A stretch of DNA of 64,000 bases from an uncultured Nioella sp. (lineage in GTDB: Bacteria; Pseudomonadota; Alphaproteobacteria; Rhodobacterales; Rhodobacteraceae), in the NCBI GenBank assembly GCA_947498125.1, contig CANMJH010000002.1:496001-560000 (forward strand). Reading direction: 5' to 3'. The notes beneath the pieces are model-generated. The model was given only the letters and a program-made list of their open reading frames with translations, had not been told where the DNA came from and did no database searches. Shown here one piece after another: positions 54,264 through 63,232 of the stretch; within the stretch, counting starts at the first letter, position 1; each line of letters opens with the position of its first letter. The position numbers and the translations under genes are program-made.

Positions 54264-55526
54264 TTAGGCCTTTTGCAAAAGGGCCATGTAGAACCCGTCC
54301 ATTCCGCCGTTTTCCGCCCAAAAATCAGGGCGCAGACGTAAACCACCCTCGGCACTGGCCCAATCGGCGCTGCCACCAAGGGATTCGGGGTCAGTGGGAA
54401 GGATGCTGAGATCGGCGTGACGGCCAAGCGCGGCTTTGACCTGATTCTCTCCCTCATTGGGCAAAAGAGAACAGGTGCAGAAGACCATGCGACCGCCGGA
54501 TTTCAGCAAAGTCAGGGCGTGGTCGATCATCTGCATTTGCAATTTTGTCAGCCCCTCGACCTCGCCCGCCGACTTCACGAAAGGCAGATCGGGATGGCGC
54601 CGAATGGTTCCCGTGGCCGAACAGGGCGCGTCCAAAAGAATGACGTCGAAGGCGTCAGCGGTGTAATCCAGCGCGTCCGAGATCACCAGTTCGGCCTCTA
54701 GCCCGGTGCGTTTAAGGTTTTGGCGGACGCGGTCCATCCGTTCATCGGACAAATCCAGCGCCGTGACCTGCGCGCCAGCGGCGGCCAGTTGCATGGTTTT
54801 TCCGCCCGGCGCGGCGCATAGGTCCAGCACTCTGAGGCCCGTAATATCCCCCAGCAGTTTGACCGGCATCGCAGCGGCAGCATCTTGAACCCACCAATCA
54901 CCTGCATCGTAACCGGGCATTGCCGTAACCTGCCCACGCGCGACACGGTAAGACCCCGAGGCAAGGGGCTCGGCCTCGTCGGGGGTAATGCCTGGTTTAG
55001 GAGTGATGTCGATCGGGGCCGGACGCTCATGGGCGGCTTCGATGGCGGCAACGGCGTCTTTGCCATAGGCCTTATGCATCGGTTTGCGCATCCAGATCGG
55101 CAGGGCTTGCGGCGGGGTGGCGGCAAAGGCATCAGCGCCTTCAGCAATCACTTTGCGCAGCACAGCGTTGATCATGCCTGCCGCTTTGTTGGTGCGGGGT
55201 TGGCGTTTTGCAATTTCTACGATTGAGCTGACGACGCCATGCGGGTCGCTGCCATCGATCAGCAATTCAGACGCGCCAAGCCGCAGCATGTTTTGCACCG
55301 CCAATTTGGGCCGCCGTGTCAGATAGGGTTTTATCACGGCATCCAAGCGCCCCAGATGCCGCAATACGGTCAGGGCAAGCCGATTGGCGCGTGCGGCCTC
55401 GGATGGCAGCAGAAATTCGGGCAGGGATTGATGCGACAATAGACGGCGCTCGTAGGTCACGCCAAAGAGCAAGTCCAGCGCGGCGCTGCGGTCGGCAAGG
55501 CCGGGATCTGTTTTAGGGTCGGCCAT
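54264..55526 (-). CDS. rsmB: RsmB/NOP-family class I SAM-dependent RNA methyltransferase
   Basis: The 420-residue protein has an N-terminal NusB-like RNA-binding domain (residues 1-140: AALDLLFGVTYERRLL). A class I methyltransferase follows, with DLCAAPGGKTMQLAAAGAQVTALDLS (motif I), DVILLDAPCSATGTIRRHPDL (motif IV, catalytic Cys in PCSAT) and FCTCSLLPNEGENQV (motif VI, second Cys). It methylates C5 of 16S rRNA C967 or an equivalent site. It heads the rsmB-heparinase-purH cluster on the minus strand and is divergent from the DUF1674 gene. Confidence 0.93.
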   Translation of the reverse strand: MADPKTDPGLADRSAALDLLFGVTYERRLLSHQSLPEFLLPSEAARANRLALTVLRHLGRLDAVIKPYLTRRPKLAVQNMLRLGASELLIDGSDPHGVVSSIVEIAKRQPRTNKAAGMINAVLRKVIAEGADAFAATPPQALPIWMRKPMHKAYGKDAVAAIEAAHERPAPIDITPKPGITPDEAEPLASGSYRVARGQVTAMPGYDAGDWWVQDAAAAMPVKLLGDITGLRVLDLCAAPGGKTMQLAAAGAQVTALDLSDERMDRVRQNLKRTGLEAELVISDALDYTADAFDVILLDAPCSATGTIRRHPDLPFVKSAGEVEGLTKLQMQMIDHALTLLKSGGRMVFCTCSLLPNEGENQVKAALGRHADLSILPTDPESLGGSADWASAEGGLRLRPDFWAENGGMDGFYMALLQKA

Positions 55527-55603
55527 TTGCGTGGGCTGCCTCTTGTTTCTGAAAGCCCCGCAGGTATATCAAAGGGTAGCCCGAGACAAGGAGCGCGGCC
55601 CCG

Positions 55604-55795
55604 ATGACCGACACGCCCGAAAAGACGCCGACCGCCGACCTGCCCGCCGCCGCAAAACGCGCGCTGGCCGAAGCAGAGGAGCGCCGCAAAGCGGCCCGCG
55701 CGAAGGAGCTGCCGACCGAATTGGGTGGGCGTGATGGCCCAGAGCCGGTGCGCTATGGCGATTGGGAACGTAAGGGCATTGCCGTCGATTTTTGA
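55604..55795 (+). CDS. DUF1674 protein (succinate dehydrogenase assembly factor 4-like)
   Basis: The 63-residue protein begins MTDTPEKTPTADLPAAAKRALAEAEERRK and ends GGRDGPEPVRYGDWERKGIAVDF, the DUF1674/SdhAF4 signature (GGxxGPEPxRYGDWExKGxxxDF). SdhAF4 binds flavinylated SdhA and shields it before assembly with SdhB. The sdh genes are not in this window. It lies between the divergent rsmB and the convergent pyrophosphatase-like gene. The start sits 7 bases after an AAGGAG ribosome-binding site. Confidence 0.93.
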   Translation: MTDTPEKTPTADLPAAAKRALAEAEERRKAARAKELPTELGGRDGPEPVRYGDWERKGIAVDF

Positions 55796-55810
55796 CAATC
55801 GGGATGCTGT

Positions 55811-56170
55811 CTAACGGATCAGCTCAGTGTTAAAATACTGCTCTTGGAAGTTGATCGCCTCAAAAATCTCTTCATCTGAATAGTCCTGCCCGGCGGCGCT
55901 GAGGATGAGTTTATCCTCCACATCATCATGGCGTTTCAGGATGGCAATGCAGCGCCCAAATGCGGTTTCAACCGCGCGTGCGGCGCCCAGAAGATAGGCG
56001 TCAACCTCGTGCCCATCGCCGGCCCAGGTTCCGGCAATGAAGCCATAATTTAGCGGATAGATAATCTTAGGATGCCTTGGGTGGGCGGAGCCGAGGGGGC
56101 GGTCCACCGTCATTTCAAGCTTTTTGTTCAGCCAGTTATCTGGGTTTTCGGACGGGCGGCGTAGGGTCAT
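55811..56170 (-). CDS. Small inorganic-pyrophosphatase-like protein
   Basis: The 119-residue protein resembles the core of family I pyrophosphatases: KLEMTVDRPLGSAHPRHPKIIYPLNYGFIAGTWAGDGHEVDAYLLG (residues 17-62). It is shorter than the ~175-residue E. coli enzyme, and the signature D(S/G/D/N)D(P/E)xD is D-G-H-E-V-D here, with His in place of the second Asp. It may still bind a metal or have a different substrate. It converges with the DUF1674 gene, 15 bases away, and follows the GC repeat at 56218. Confidence 0.8.
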   Translation of the reverse strand: MTLRRPSENPDNWLNKKLEMTVDRPLGSAHPRHPKIIYPLNYGFIAGTWAGDGHEVDAYLLGAARAVETAFGRCIAILKRHDDVEDKLILSAAGQDYSDEEIFEAINFQEQYFNTELIR

Positions 56171-56217
56171 GTCTTATGTGGAACACTTGTTTCTGAGCAG
56201 GTTTCGCCGCGCTTCGC

Positions 56218-56280
56218 GCGCCGATCCGCCGGGGGGCTGTGCCCCCCGGCCCCCCCCCCCGTCTTTGCGTTTCGGCGGGG
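56218..56280. repeat. GC-rich intergenic repeat, copy 2
   Basis: The hairpin CCGGGGGGC-TGT-GCCCCCCGG (56229-56249) and its flanks match the copy at 50769-50800 in 29 of 32 bases, in the same orientation. It is followed by eleven C (56250-56260), an unusually long homopolymer where copy 1 has ACCCCCCGGGAG. It lies between the dioxygenase and pyrophosphatase-like genes, both on the minus strand, and may end transcription of the first. Confidence 0.78.
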
Positions 56281-56290
56281 CGATTCCTGC

Positions 56291-57469
56291 CTATGCTTTA
56301 CGGCGTTCGAGCTGTTCTTCAAGGGCTGAGGAGAAAGCCTCTTCAGGCATATCCTCATTCAAAGCCCTTAAAAAGAGCGCCGCTTGGGTTTCAGGGGCCA
56401 GCCCGCCCGATGGCGGGTCGGTGTCCAGATTGGTCGAGAAGGAATAACCGTAAGCGGTTGAGGTGATGAGCGCCTCAAGCTCCAATCCATTTAACGTGCC
56501 CGCTGCGGCGGCCCTCGCCACGCCGGGATAGATCAGGCGGCACATTTTGGCGCGGTCGACGTTTTCCAGAGGAATGCCCATGACCGAGCTGATTTGCATT
56601 AGATTGGCAAAGCGGTTGATATCGGTTGATGTGTTTGACCCGGCCGCGTGAAACAGCGCAGGATTAAAGAAAAACGCATCGCCCTTTTCGACCGGCATCT
56701 GCACATAATTGGCTTCAAAGCAGGCGGCGAAGTCTTCGCGCCTATAGGCCATATATCCCGGGCGGTAGAGCTGCGAGAATGGCAGCAGCTTAGTTGGCCC
56801 GCTTTCAATCGGCATATCGACATGCGCCACGCCGCCCTGAAGCGTCATAAAGGTCGAGATGTCATGGACATGGGCCGGGTATCTTGCGGTGACATCGGCG
56901 GTTTGGAACCCAAAATGGTAATCGCGATGCGGCTGCTGCGCTTCACCGCCGGGATACACCAGATTAACTTGTGCGGTCATTTGATAGTTCGGGCCAAGCC
57001 ACGCTTCACAAGCTGCATTCAAACTGGTGTTGGAAAAGTATGAAATGTAGGTTGCGGGATCACGCTCGCAGAGCTTTTGCAGGCTGTTCCAGATGCGATC
57101 ATTCTTGCCTTTTCCCGCAAAGTGATCTGCGCCGGTCGAGCTTTCCTTTTCTTCTTCAATAATCTGCAAATAAATTTCGGTGGCCAAATCAATCGCGGTC
57201 GTATCAGGATAGGCGTTTTTTAGCACGACGACACCCGCGCTTTGCCCATAGATCCACGCCCATTCGGCCATCAGGCCTTGCCGCGCCTGTGGATCGTCCA
57301 GCAGTGGGCGCAGCCGGGCCATGTCATAGATCGGTATGTTCTTTTGGACGTCATCGGCATGGGTCAGCATATCAATGCTTAGTTCGTGCGCGATGAGGGT
57401 TTCGAAATCGGACAGATCGCAGCCCGTGAGGCTGAAAAACGCGGGTTGGTTTTTGTAAAATGTGGACAT
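56291..57469 (-). CDS. Phytanoyl-CoA dioxygenase-like Fe(II)/2-oxoglutarate protein
   Basis: The 392-residue protein has a likely double-stranded beta-helix iron site: His-x-Asp in QQPHRDYHFGF, the distal His in FFNPALFHAAGSN, and Arg for 2-oxoglutarate in NRFANLMQIS. This is the pattern of the PhyH family, which hydroxylates substrates ranging from phytanoyl-CoA to ectoine and small amines. The extended N-terminus (~115 residues before the core) has no obvious match. The gene is divergent from a LacI regulator gene (57557) with 87 bases between starts, so it is probably regulated by it. The substrate is unknown. Confidence 0.8.
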   Translation of the reverse strand: MSTFYKNQPAFFSLTGCDLSDFETLIAHELSIDMLTHADDVQKNIPIYDMARLRPLLDDPQARQGLMAEWAWIYGQSAGVVVLKNAYPDTTAIDLATEIYLQIIEEEKESSTGADHFAGKGKNDRIWNSLQKLCERDPATYISYFSNTSLNAACEAWLGPNYQMTAQVNLVYPGGEAQQPHRDYHFGFQTADVTARYPAHVHDISTFMTLQGGVAHVDMPIESGPTKLLPFSQLYRPGYMAYRREDFAACFEANYVQMPVEKGDAFFFNPALFHAAGSNTSTDINRFANLMQISSVMGIPLENVDRAKMCRLIYPGVARAAAAGTLNGLELEALITSTAYGYSFSTNLDTDPPSGGLAPETQAALFLRALNEDMPEEAFSSALEEQLERRKA

Positions 57470-57556
57470 GGCGGGCCTCCTACCTCTTGGATGTTGCAGT
57501 CAGAATAGGCGCGGATGGGCTTGCGGTGGGGTGATATTCGCATCAATACTCCATCA

Positions 57557-58576
57557 ATGACTCATCGTTTTCCGGTTAAAGAGATTTCCCGGCAGGCCGG
57601 TGTCGGTCCGGCCACGGTCGACCGCGTTTTACATGGTCGCGCCCATGTCAGTCCGCAAACCCGTGCGCGGGTGATGGCAGCGATTGCTGAACTTGAGGGG
57701 CAAGAAGGGCAACTGGCCGCGCGCGGGCGGCGGCTGTTTGTTGATGTTGTGGTTGAAGCGCCACGGCGGTTTTCGGCTGAGGTGCAACGCGCCAGCGAAG
57801 CTGTCCTTCCGGCGATTGGCATCGCCGTGTTCAGACCACGATTTCTGTTTCAGGAGGTGATGGGCGAGACAGAGATTGTCGACATCCTCGAACGCATCCT
57901 GAAACGCGGAAGCAATGGCGTGTGCCTGAAAGCACGGGATTTGCCGGGGGTACGCGATGCCGTTGACCGTTTGGTTGCAGCGGGTATTCCGGTTGTAACG
58001 CTGGTCACAGATATTCCGGGGTCGGCGCGGGCGGCCTATCTGGGTGTCGATAACTTGAACGCAGGGCGGACCGCAGGATATCTAATTTCCGAAGTCATTG
58101 GCGCGCAGGTCGGTGCGGTTCTGACGACACGCAGTCAGGAAAGTTTCTTTGGCGAGGATGAGCGCGCTTCGGGCTTTGCCGAGGTTTTGGCGACCCGTGC
58201 GCCGGGGCTGCGTGTGCTGGATGCAGCAGGCGGGGGCGGGGTGCCACGTGGGACTTCTGACAGCGTCGAAGCTGCGTTGGAGGGTGTTGAAGATCTGTTG
58301 GCAGTCTATTCGATGGGCGGCGGCAATGAGGCGGTGTTGGCAGTGCTGGAAGAGGGTCGCCACGTGCCAAATGTCTATATTGCACATGATCTGGATTCCG
58401 TTAACCGACGGCTCTTGGCCGAAGGACGAATTAATTTTTTGCTAAACCATGACTTAAAGCAGGACATGCGCGGCGTGTTTTTGGCGATTGCCGCGCATCA
58501 TCGGCTATATCAGGCAAAGGACGGGTTCCGGCCCTCTGTCGTGCAGGTGCTGACGCCGATGAATGTGCCAGTCTGA
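57557..58576 (+). CDS. LacI-family transcriptional regulator
   Basis: The 339-residue protein begins MTHRFPVKEISRQAGVGPATVDRVLHGRAHVSPQTRARV, the LacI helix-turn-helix and hinge. A periplasmic-binding-protein-like effector domain follows (PGSARAAYLGVDNLNAGRTAGYLISEVIGAQVGAVL, VYIAHDLDSVNRRLL). Effectors of this family are usually sugars or nucleosides, or related small molecules. The divergent neighbour is the dioxygenase-like gene. I could not see a clear palindromic operator in the 87-base gap. ATG 57557 is preferred over the in-frame 57515. Confidence 0.9.
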   Translation: MTHRFPVKEISRQAGVGPATVDRVLHGRAHVSPQTRARVMAAIAELEGQEGQLAARGRRLFVDVVVEAPRRFSAEVQRASEAVLPAIGIAVFRPRFLFQEVMGETEIVDILERILKRGSNGVCLKARDLPGVRDAVDRLVAAGIPVVTLVTDIPGSARAAYLGVDNLNAGRTAGYLISEVIGAQVGAVLTTRSQESFFGEDERASGFAEVLATRAPGLRVLDAAGGGGVPRGTSDSVEAALEGVEDLLAVYSMGGGNEAVLAVLEEGRHVPNVYIAHDLDSVNRRLLAEGRINFLLNHDLKQDMRGVFLAIAAHHRLYQAKDGFRPSVVQVLTPMNVPV

Positions 58577-58618
58577 GGTGCGATGGTGCGCAGTTGCAAC
58601 GCCATCGGCCGCTGCGGG

Positions 58619-59431
58619 TTAGTTCAACCCCAGAACATCCAGCATATCAAATTGTCCGGGGCCTTTGCCTTGCCCCCAAAGCGCCGCTTTGAGCGCTCCG
58701 CGCGCAAAAATCGCGCGGTCCGTGGCCATATGGCGCAGAACGATGCGCTCGCCCTGTCCGGCGAACAGCACGTCATGTTCCCCTACGATATCACCGCCCC
58801 GAATAGCGGCATATCCAATGGCGCCGGGTTTGCGCGCGCCAGTGATGCCATCGCGGCCGCGGTCTGCGGCATCTGCATGATTGATCCGCCGGCCCTGCGC
58901 GGCGGCCTCGCCCAGCATCAACGCGGTGCCTGACGGGGCATCGACCTTGTGGTGATGATGGGACTCAATCACTTCGATATCAAAGTCTTCGTCCAGGGCT
59001 GCTGCAACTTGCTTGGTGATTTGCACCAGCAAGTTGACGCCAAGGCTCATATTTCCGGCGCGAACGATCGTGGCGTGCCGTGCGGCGTGCTTGAGTTGAT
59101 CCAGCTGTTCATCGGTAAAACCGGTTGTGCCAATCACATGCACGGCGCGAGCCTGCGCAGTAAGAAGCGCATGGTCCAAGGTTGCTTCGGGTGATGTGAA
59201 ATCGATCACGGCTTGGGCATTGACGATGGCGTCAATCGGCTCGGCGTAAACCGGAACCCCGGTTGCTGCCCCGCCTAAGCATTCGCCCAGATCCTTGCCG
59301 ACCCAGTCATGGCCTGCGCGCTCGGTCACGGCGACAAGATGCGCCTTTTCGCTTTCGGTGATCACATCGATCAACATCCGGCCCATGCGGCCCGATGCGC
59401 CCATCACGGCAATTGCGGTGCTTTCGGCCAT
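58619..59431 (-). CDS. dapB: 4-Hydroxy-tetrahydrodipicolinate reductase
   Basis: The 270-residue protein has the NAD(P) motif [31 protein letters not shown], the catalytic [20 protein letters not shown] (with His and Lys) and [10 protein letters not shown]. It makes tetrahydrodipicolinate in the lysine/diaminopimelate pathway. An aminotransferase at 20679 may belong to the same pathway. dapB is divergent from rbfA with 113 bases between starts, and converges with the LacI gene, 42 bases apart. Confidence 0.96.
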   Translation of the reverse strand: MAESTAIAVMGASGRMGRMLIDVITESEKAHLVAVTERAGHDWVGKDLGECLGGAATGVPVYAEPIDAIVNAQAVIDFTSPEATLDHALLTAQARAVHVIGTTGFTDEQLDQLKHAARHATIVRAGNMSLGVNLLVQITKQVAAALDEDFDIEVIESHHHHKVDAPSGTALMLGEAAAQGRRINHADAADRGRDGITGARKPGAIGYAAIRGGDIVGEHDVLFAGQGERIVLRHMATDRAIFARGALKAALWGQGKGPGQFDMLDVLGLN

Positions 59432-59544
59432 GGTATCCTCATCTCATTCGCTTACGCCCCTTTACCGCAGGGCCGCGCGCGGGGAAAGCGGTTGCTTGCA
59501 GGGGGTGCGGCAATCGCCTAAGTCTGACCCAAAGGAACGCAGCT

Positions 59545-59961
59545 ATGGCAAAGAAAAAATTTAATTCTGGAACAGGCCCGTCGCAACGCATGTTGCGCGT
59601 CGGCGAAGTGCTGCGCCGTGCGCTGTCTGATGTGCTGATGCAGGGCGATGTTCATGACCCCGAGCTGAACGCGATGTCGATCACCGTCAGCGAAGTGCGC
59701 ACCTCGCCCGATTTGAAAATCGCGACCTGTTATGTGCTGCCGCTGGGCGGCGACAAACGCGAAGAGGCGATCCAAGCCCTGAAACGCAATAAGGGTGAGC
59801 TGCGCCGGATGATCACCAAGGGCATGAACCTAAAATACACGCCCGACCTGCGCTTTTTGATCGATGAAAGCTTTGATCAGATGGATGCGACGCGCCGTCT
59901 GTTCGCAGACGAAACCGTGCGGCGCGATGTTGAGGCGCCGGAGCAAGAAAACGAGGACTAA
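59545..59961 (+). CDS. rbfA: 30S ribosome-binding factor A
   Basis: The 138-residue protein begins [31 protein letters not shown] and has the KH-type core [44 protein letters not shown]. RbfA aids 16S rRNA 5'-end maturation at cold and normal temperature. A longer in-frame start at 59395 is rejected because ATG 59545 matches the family and follows AGGAACGCAGCT. It forms an operon with the phosphodiester glycosidase gene (1 base away) and truB. Confidence 0.95.
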   Translation: MAKKKFNSGTGPSQRMLRVGEVLRRALSDVLMQGDVHDPELNAMSITVSEVRTSPDLKIATCYVLPLGGDKREEAIQALKRNKGELRRMITKGMNLKYTPDLRFLIDESFDQMDATRRLFADETVRRDVEAPEQENED

Positions 59962-59962
59962 G

Positions 59963-60697
59963 ATGCGCGGAGTTCTAATCGCGGCCCTGATTTGCCTACT
60001 GCCCCAATGGGGCATGGCAGCAGAGTGCCGGGATGAGAGCTTTGATGGCGCTGAGTTCGCGATTTGCCGGGTCAACCTTGCCCAAGAAGATCTGCGCCTT
60101 TTCCTGCGGGATGCGAATGGTGAGGTTATGGGCAGTTTTCGCCGTATCGAAGACGCGCTGGGGCCAAATGCGCAGCTGGGCTTTGCCACTAATGCCGGGA
60201 TGTATCACGAGGATCGCTCGCCCGTGGGTCTTTACCAAGAGGATGGGCTGGTTGAGCAAGGGATCATCACCAGCGCGGGGCCGGGTAATTTCGGTATGCT
60301 GCCCAATGGCGTGTTTTGCATTTTTGACGGTTTTGCTGCGGTAATCGAAAGCCGCGCCTTTGCAGCTGCCCCGCCGCGTTGTCGCTATGCGACGCAGTCG
60401 GGCCCCATGCTGGTCATCGACGGTGCGCTGCATCCCCGGTTTTTGCCCGATAGCAGCTCGCTTAATGTGCGCAATGGGGTGGGTGTTGATGAGACAGGCG
60501 AAGTCGCGATTTTTGCGATTTCGAATGAGGCGGTGAATTTCCATCATTTCGCACGGCTGTTCCGCGATCACCTTGGCGCAAATAATGCGCTTTACCTTGA
60601 TGGGCGCGTCAGCCGCCTGCACGCACCAGCGCTTGGGCGGTCTGATTTCGGCTTTCCGCTTGGTCCGATTTTAGGGACTGTTGTTGACGCTGAGTGA
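59963..60697 (+). CDS. Phosphodiester glycosidase (NAGPA-like) domain protein, exported
   Basis: The 244-residue protein has a signal peptide (MRGVLIAALICLLPQWGMAA before ECRDESFDG). Conserved segments are FATNAGMYHEDRSPVGLY, CRYATQSGPMLVIDGALHP, LNVRNGVGVDETGEVAIFAISNEAVNFHHFA, and NALYLDGRVSRL. This is the phosphodiester glycosidase fold (NAGPA C-terminal family), found in the periplasm. Substrate is unknown. ATG 59963 follows the rbfA stop by one base, so it is translated with it. That couples an envelope protein to ribosome-maturation genes, a usual but unexplained arrangement in this group. Confidence 0.87.
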   Translation: MRGVLIAALICLLPQWGMAAECRDESFDGAEFAICRVNLAQEDLRLFLRDANGEVMGSFRRIEDALGPNAQLGFATNAGMYHEDRSPVGLYQEDGLVEQGIITSAGPGNFGMLPNGVFCIFDGFAAVIESRAFAAAPPRCRYATQSGPMLVIDGALHPRFLPDSSSLNVRNGVGVDETGEVAIFAISNEAVNFHHFARLFRDHLGANNALYLDGRVSRLHAPALGRSDFGFPLGPILGTVVDAE

Positions 60698-60744
60698 TTG
60701 CCGGGCTAGCAGCCGGACTTTCATAGCAGGGCGTGGAGCAAAAG

Positions 60745-61647
60745 ATGGGCCGCAAACGCAACGGGCGCGATATTTCAGGATGGTTGATCATCGACAAACC
60801 GGCGGGGATGACCTCGACCGCGGTGGTGAACAAAATTCGCTGGGCGCTGGATGCCAAGAAAGCCGGACATGCGGGCACGCTAGACCCTGATGCGACGGGT
60901 GTTTTGGCCGTGGCTTTGGGGGAAGCAACGAAGACGATCCCCTTTATCACCGATGCGCTGAAAGCCTATGAATTTACCGTTCGCTTGGGCCAATCTACCA
61001 ATACGGATGACGCCGAGGGTGAGGTGATCAGCGCGTCTGATCTGCGTCCCTCTGATGCTGAGATTACTGACGCTCTGCCGCAATTTGTTGGCGATATCGA
61101 ACAGGTGCCACCAAAATTCTCGGCCGTTAAAATCGACGGCCAGCGCGCCTATAAACTGGCCCGCGATGGCGAAGAGGTGGAAATTGCCGGCCGCCCGCTA
61201 TTTGTGGATAGCCTGACCTTTCTGGACCGCCCCGATGTCGATCACGTCACGCTGGAACTGGTCTGCGGCAAAGGCGGCTATGTCCGTTCTATTGCGCGCG
61301 ATTTAGGCGAGGCTTTGGGGTGTTTCGGTCATGTTCGCGAATTGCGCCGGGTGTGGTCGGGGCCATTTGACGTTGAAAAGGCCCTCGATTTTGCGATCTT
61401 TGATGTGGATGAAAAAACGCCCGATCTAGACGTGCATCTTTTGCCGCTTGCCGTTGGCTTAGAAGATCTGACTGAACTACGCGCCACCGATCAGGGCTTT
61501 GCACGGATGAAAAACGGCAATCCCGGTCAGGTTCTGGGCAGTGCGGAATATGGCGAGGAAATCTGGGCCTCGTACCAGGGAACGCCGGTTGCTGTCGGCA
61601 TTTATCGGGGCGGCGAATTGCACCCGTCGCGGGTTTTTAACCTCTGA
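60745..61647 (+). CDS. truB: tRNA pseudouridine(55) synthase TruB
   Basis: The 300-residue protein has [19 protein letters not shown], the catalytic Asp in [35 protein letters not shown] and [15 protein letters not shown]. It makes pseudouridine 55 in the T loop of tRNAs. The end ([16 protein letters not shown]) is the usual C-terminal PUA-like tail. The start GTG 60733 is possible, but ATG 60745 follows GGAGCAAAAG. It is 47 bases after the phosphodiester glycosidase gene. The rpsO gene that often follows truB is not present here. Confidence 0.96.
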   Translation: MGRKRNGRDISGWLIIDKPAGMTSTAVVNKIRWALDAKKAGHAGTLDPDATGVLAVALGEATKTIPFITDALKAYEFTVRLGQSTNTDDAEGEVISASDLRPSDAEITDALPQFVGDIEQVPPKFSAVKIDGQRAYKLARDGEEVEIAGRPLFVDSLTFLDRPDVDHVTLELVCGKGGYVRSIARDLGEALGCFGHVRELRRVWSGPFDVEKALDFAIFDVDEKTPDLDVHLLPLAVGLEDLTELRATDQGFARMKNGNPGQVLGSAEYGEEIWASYQGTPVAVGIYRGGELHPSRVFNL

Positions 61648-61764
61648 TCACATCCCCGTCGCGACCTCGTGTCAGCGCGTGAGCGGCGGTCATGATATCC
61701 TTGTTTGGCAGAGGGGTGCGCCATCTCGGCCCGCCCATTTCGAGATCGAAAAGGGAGAAGGGTC

Positions 61765-62622
61765 ATGAGCCAGACAATTGGAAACCCGCTTAGCTGGGCT
61801 GCAGCCGCGATTGGACGCGCGGGAACGCATATGGCAGAGGCATCCAGCGAGATTGCGGGGAGCCGCACCCATGCAGCACCGATCGTCAATAGTCTGACGA
61901 TGGATGATTTGCACTATGCGCTTAGAAAAGGGACGGAAGATTTTGCCGCCGTTCGCTCGGATGTTGTGTTTTTGGTGCTGCTCTATCCGATCATCGGCCT
62001 GACGATGGTGTTCTTTGCCTTCAACTCGGAATTTGCACCTTATCTATTCCCGCTGACCTCGGGGTTTGCCCTACTGGGGCCGGTCGCCGCTGTGTTTCTG
62101 TATGAGGTCAGCCGGCGCCGCGAGGCCGGTCTTTCGGCCAAATGGAGCGATGCTGTTGGTCTTATCAGATCCCCGGTGATGGGCCCCGTGGTAGCGTTGG
62201 GCGCGTATCTGACCGGCGTTTTTGTGGCTTGGATGGTTGTTGCGCATTTCCTTTTCACCGTCACGATGGGCGGGATGGAAAGCGCCAGCTCGATGGGCTT
62301 TTTCCGTGATGTTCTGACGACGCCTGCTGGATGGATGATGATTGCCATTGGGATCCCACTTGGCGCCGTGTTTGCCGCGCTGGTCTTGGCTGTGACCATA
62401 GTCAGTTTTCCGATGCTGATTGATCGCAATGTCGGGCTTGCGACGGCGGTTGCGACCTCATTGAAAGTCACGCGCGCTAATTTGCGTGTGGTGCTAAGCT
62501 GGGGCGCGCTGGTCGCCACTGCGCTGGTGATTGGCGCGATTCCGTTCTTCTTGGGATATGTTTTGGTGCTGCCGATTCTGGGCCATGCGACATGGCACCT
62601 CTACCGCCGCGCGGTAAGCTAA
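61765..62622 (+). CDS. DUF2189 family integral membrane protein
   Basis: The 285-residue protein has five or six membrane helices: VVFLVLLYPIIGLTMVFFAF, LFPLTSGFALLGPVAAVFLYEVS, VVALGAYLTGVFVAWMVVAHFLF, GWMMIAIGIPLGAVFAALVLAVTIVSF and ALVATALVIGAIPFFLGYVLVLPILGHATWHLYRRAV. The ending GHATWHLYRR is the DUF2189 signature. The function is unknown. ATG 61765 follows GGGAGAAGGG, so the in-frame upstream starts are rejected. It is 117 bases after truB. Confidence 0.87.
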   Translation: MSQTIGNPLSWAAAAIGRAGTHMAEASSEIAGSRTHAAPIVNSLTMDDLHYALRKGTEDFAAVRSDVVFLVLLYPIIGLTMVFFAFNSEFAPYLFPLTSGFALLGPVAAVFLYEVSRRREAGLSAKWSDAVGLIRSPVMGPVVALGAYLTGVFVAWMVVAHFLFTVTMGGMESASSMGFFRDVLTTPAGWMMIAIGIPLGAVFAALVLAVTIVSFPMLIDRNVGLATAVATSLKVTRANLRVVLSWGALVATALVIGAIPFFLGYVLVLPILGHATWHLYRRAVS

Positions 62623-62662
62623 GCCCTTGCCCTGATGGTTTTGGCGCTTCACAAGGGGCGTC

Positions 62663-63178
62663 ATGATTACGCGTAGGGCAGAAAAAGGCGAAACCGTCAG
62701 TGAGGCAATCTATTCAGATTGCGAGGCCTATCGCTTTAGCCTGACACGGGTTTGGGATGTGGCGCTGCCTACTGTTTTGTTCATCATGCTGAACCCGTCC
62801 AAAGCGACGGAGTTACAGAATGACCCCACGATTGAGCGCTGCGAACGCCGGGCACGGGCGTTGGGTTTTGGGGCGTTTCGGGCCATGAATATTTTTGCCT
62901 GGCGCGAGACGGACCCAAAGGCGATGCGCCGTGCGAATACGCCAATTGGGGATGAAAACGATCGGTTGTTATGTGGAAGCATTCCCTGGGCGGATCAGAT
63001 CGTTGCAGGCTGGGGGACGCATGGCGCTCATTTGGATCGGGGGCGGGCCGTTGAGGCGTTGCTGCGGGATGCCGGGGCGCAATTGCATTGTCTTGGGCTG
63101 ACCAAAGACGGCCATCCACGTCATCCGCTTTATATCAGCTACGCGACCCAGCCCCAGCTGTGGCCCAAAATTGAGTGA
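62663..63178 (+). CDS. DUF1643 domain-containing protein
   Basis: The 171-residue protein has the DUF1643 core: YRFSLTRVWD, LFIMLNPSKATELQNDPTIERCERRARALGFGAFRAMNIFAWRETDPKAM, and VAGWGTHG, LGLTKDGHPRHPLYI. The pattern LNPSxAxxxxNDPTI is diagnostic. The function is unknown, and the protein has no export signal. It lies 40 bases after the DUF2189 gene and converges with the RTX gene. The usual context of this family gives no clue to role. Confidence 0.9.
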   Translation: MITRRAEKGETVSEAIYSDCEAYRFSLTRVWDVALPTVLFIMLNPSKATELQNDPTIERCERRARALGFGAFRAMNIFAWRETDPKAMRRANTPIGDENDRLLCGSIPWADQIVAGWGTHGAHLDRGRAVEALLRDAGAQLHCLGLTKDGHPRHPLYISYATQPQLWPKIE

Positions 63179-63232
63179 TCGCGCCACAGCGTAGCGCGAT
63201 CCATTTAAGTGAAGGCTTGGGGTTTGCCAGTG

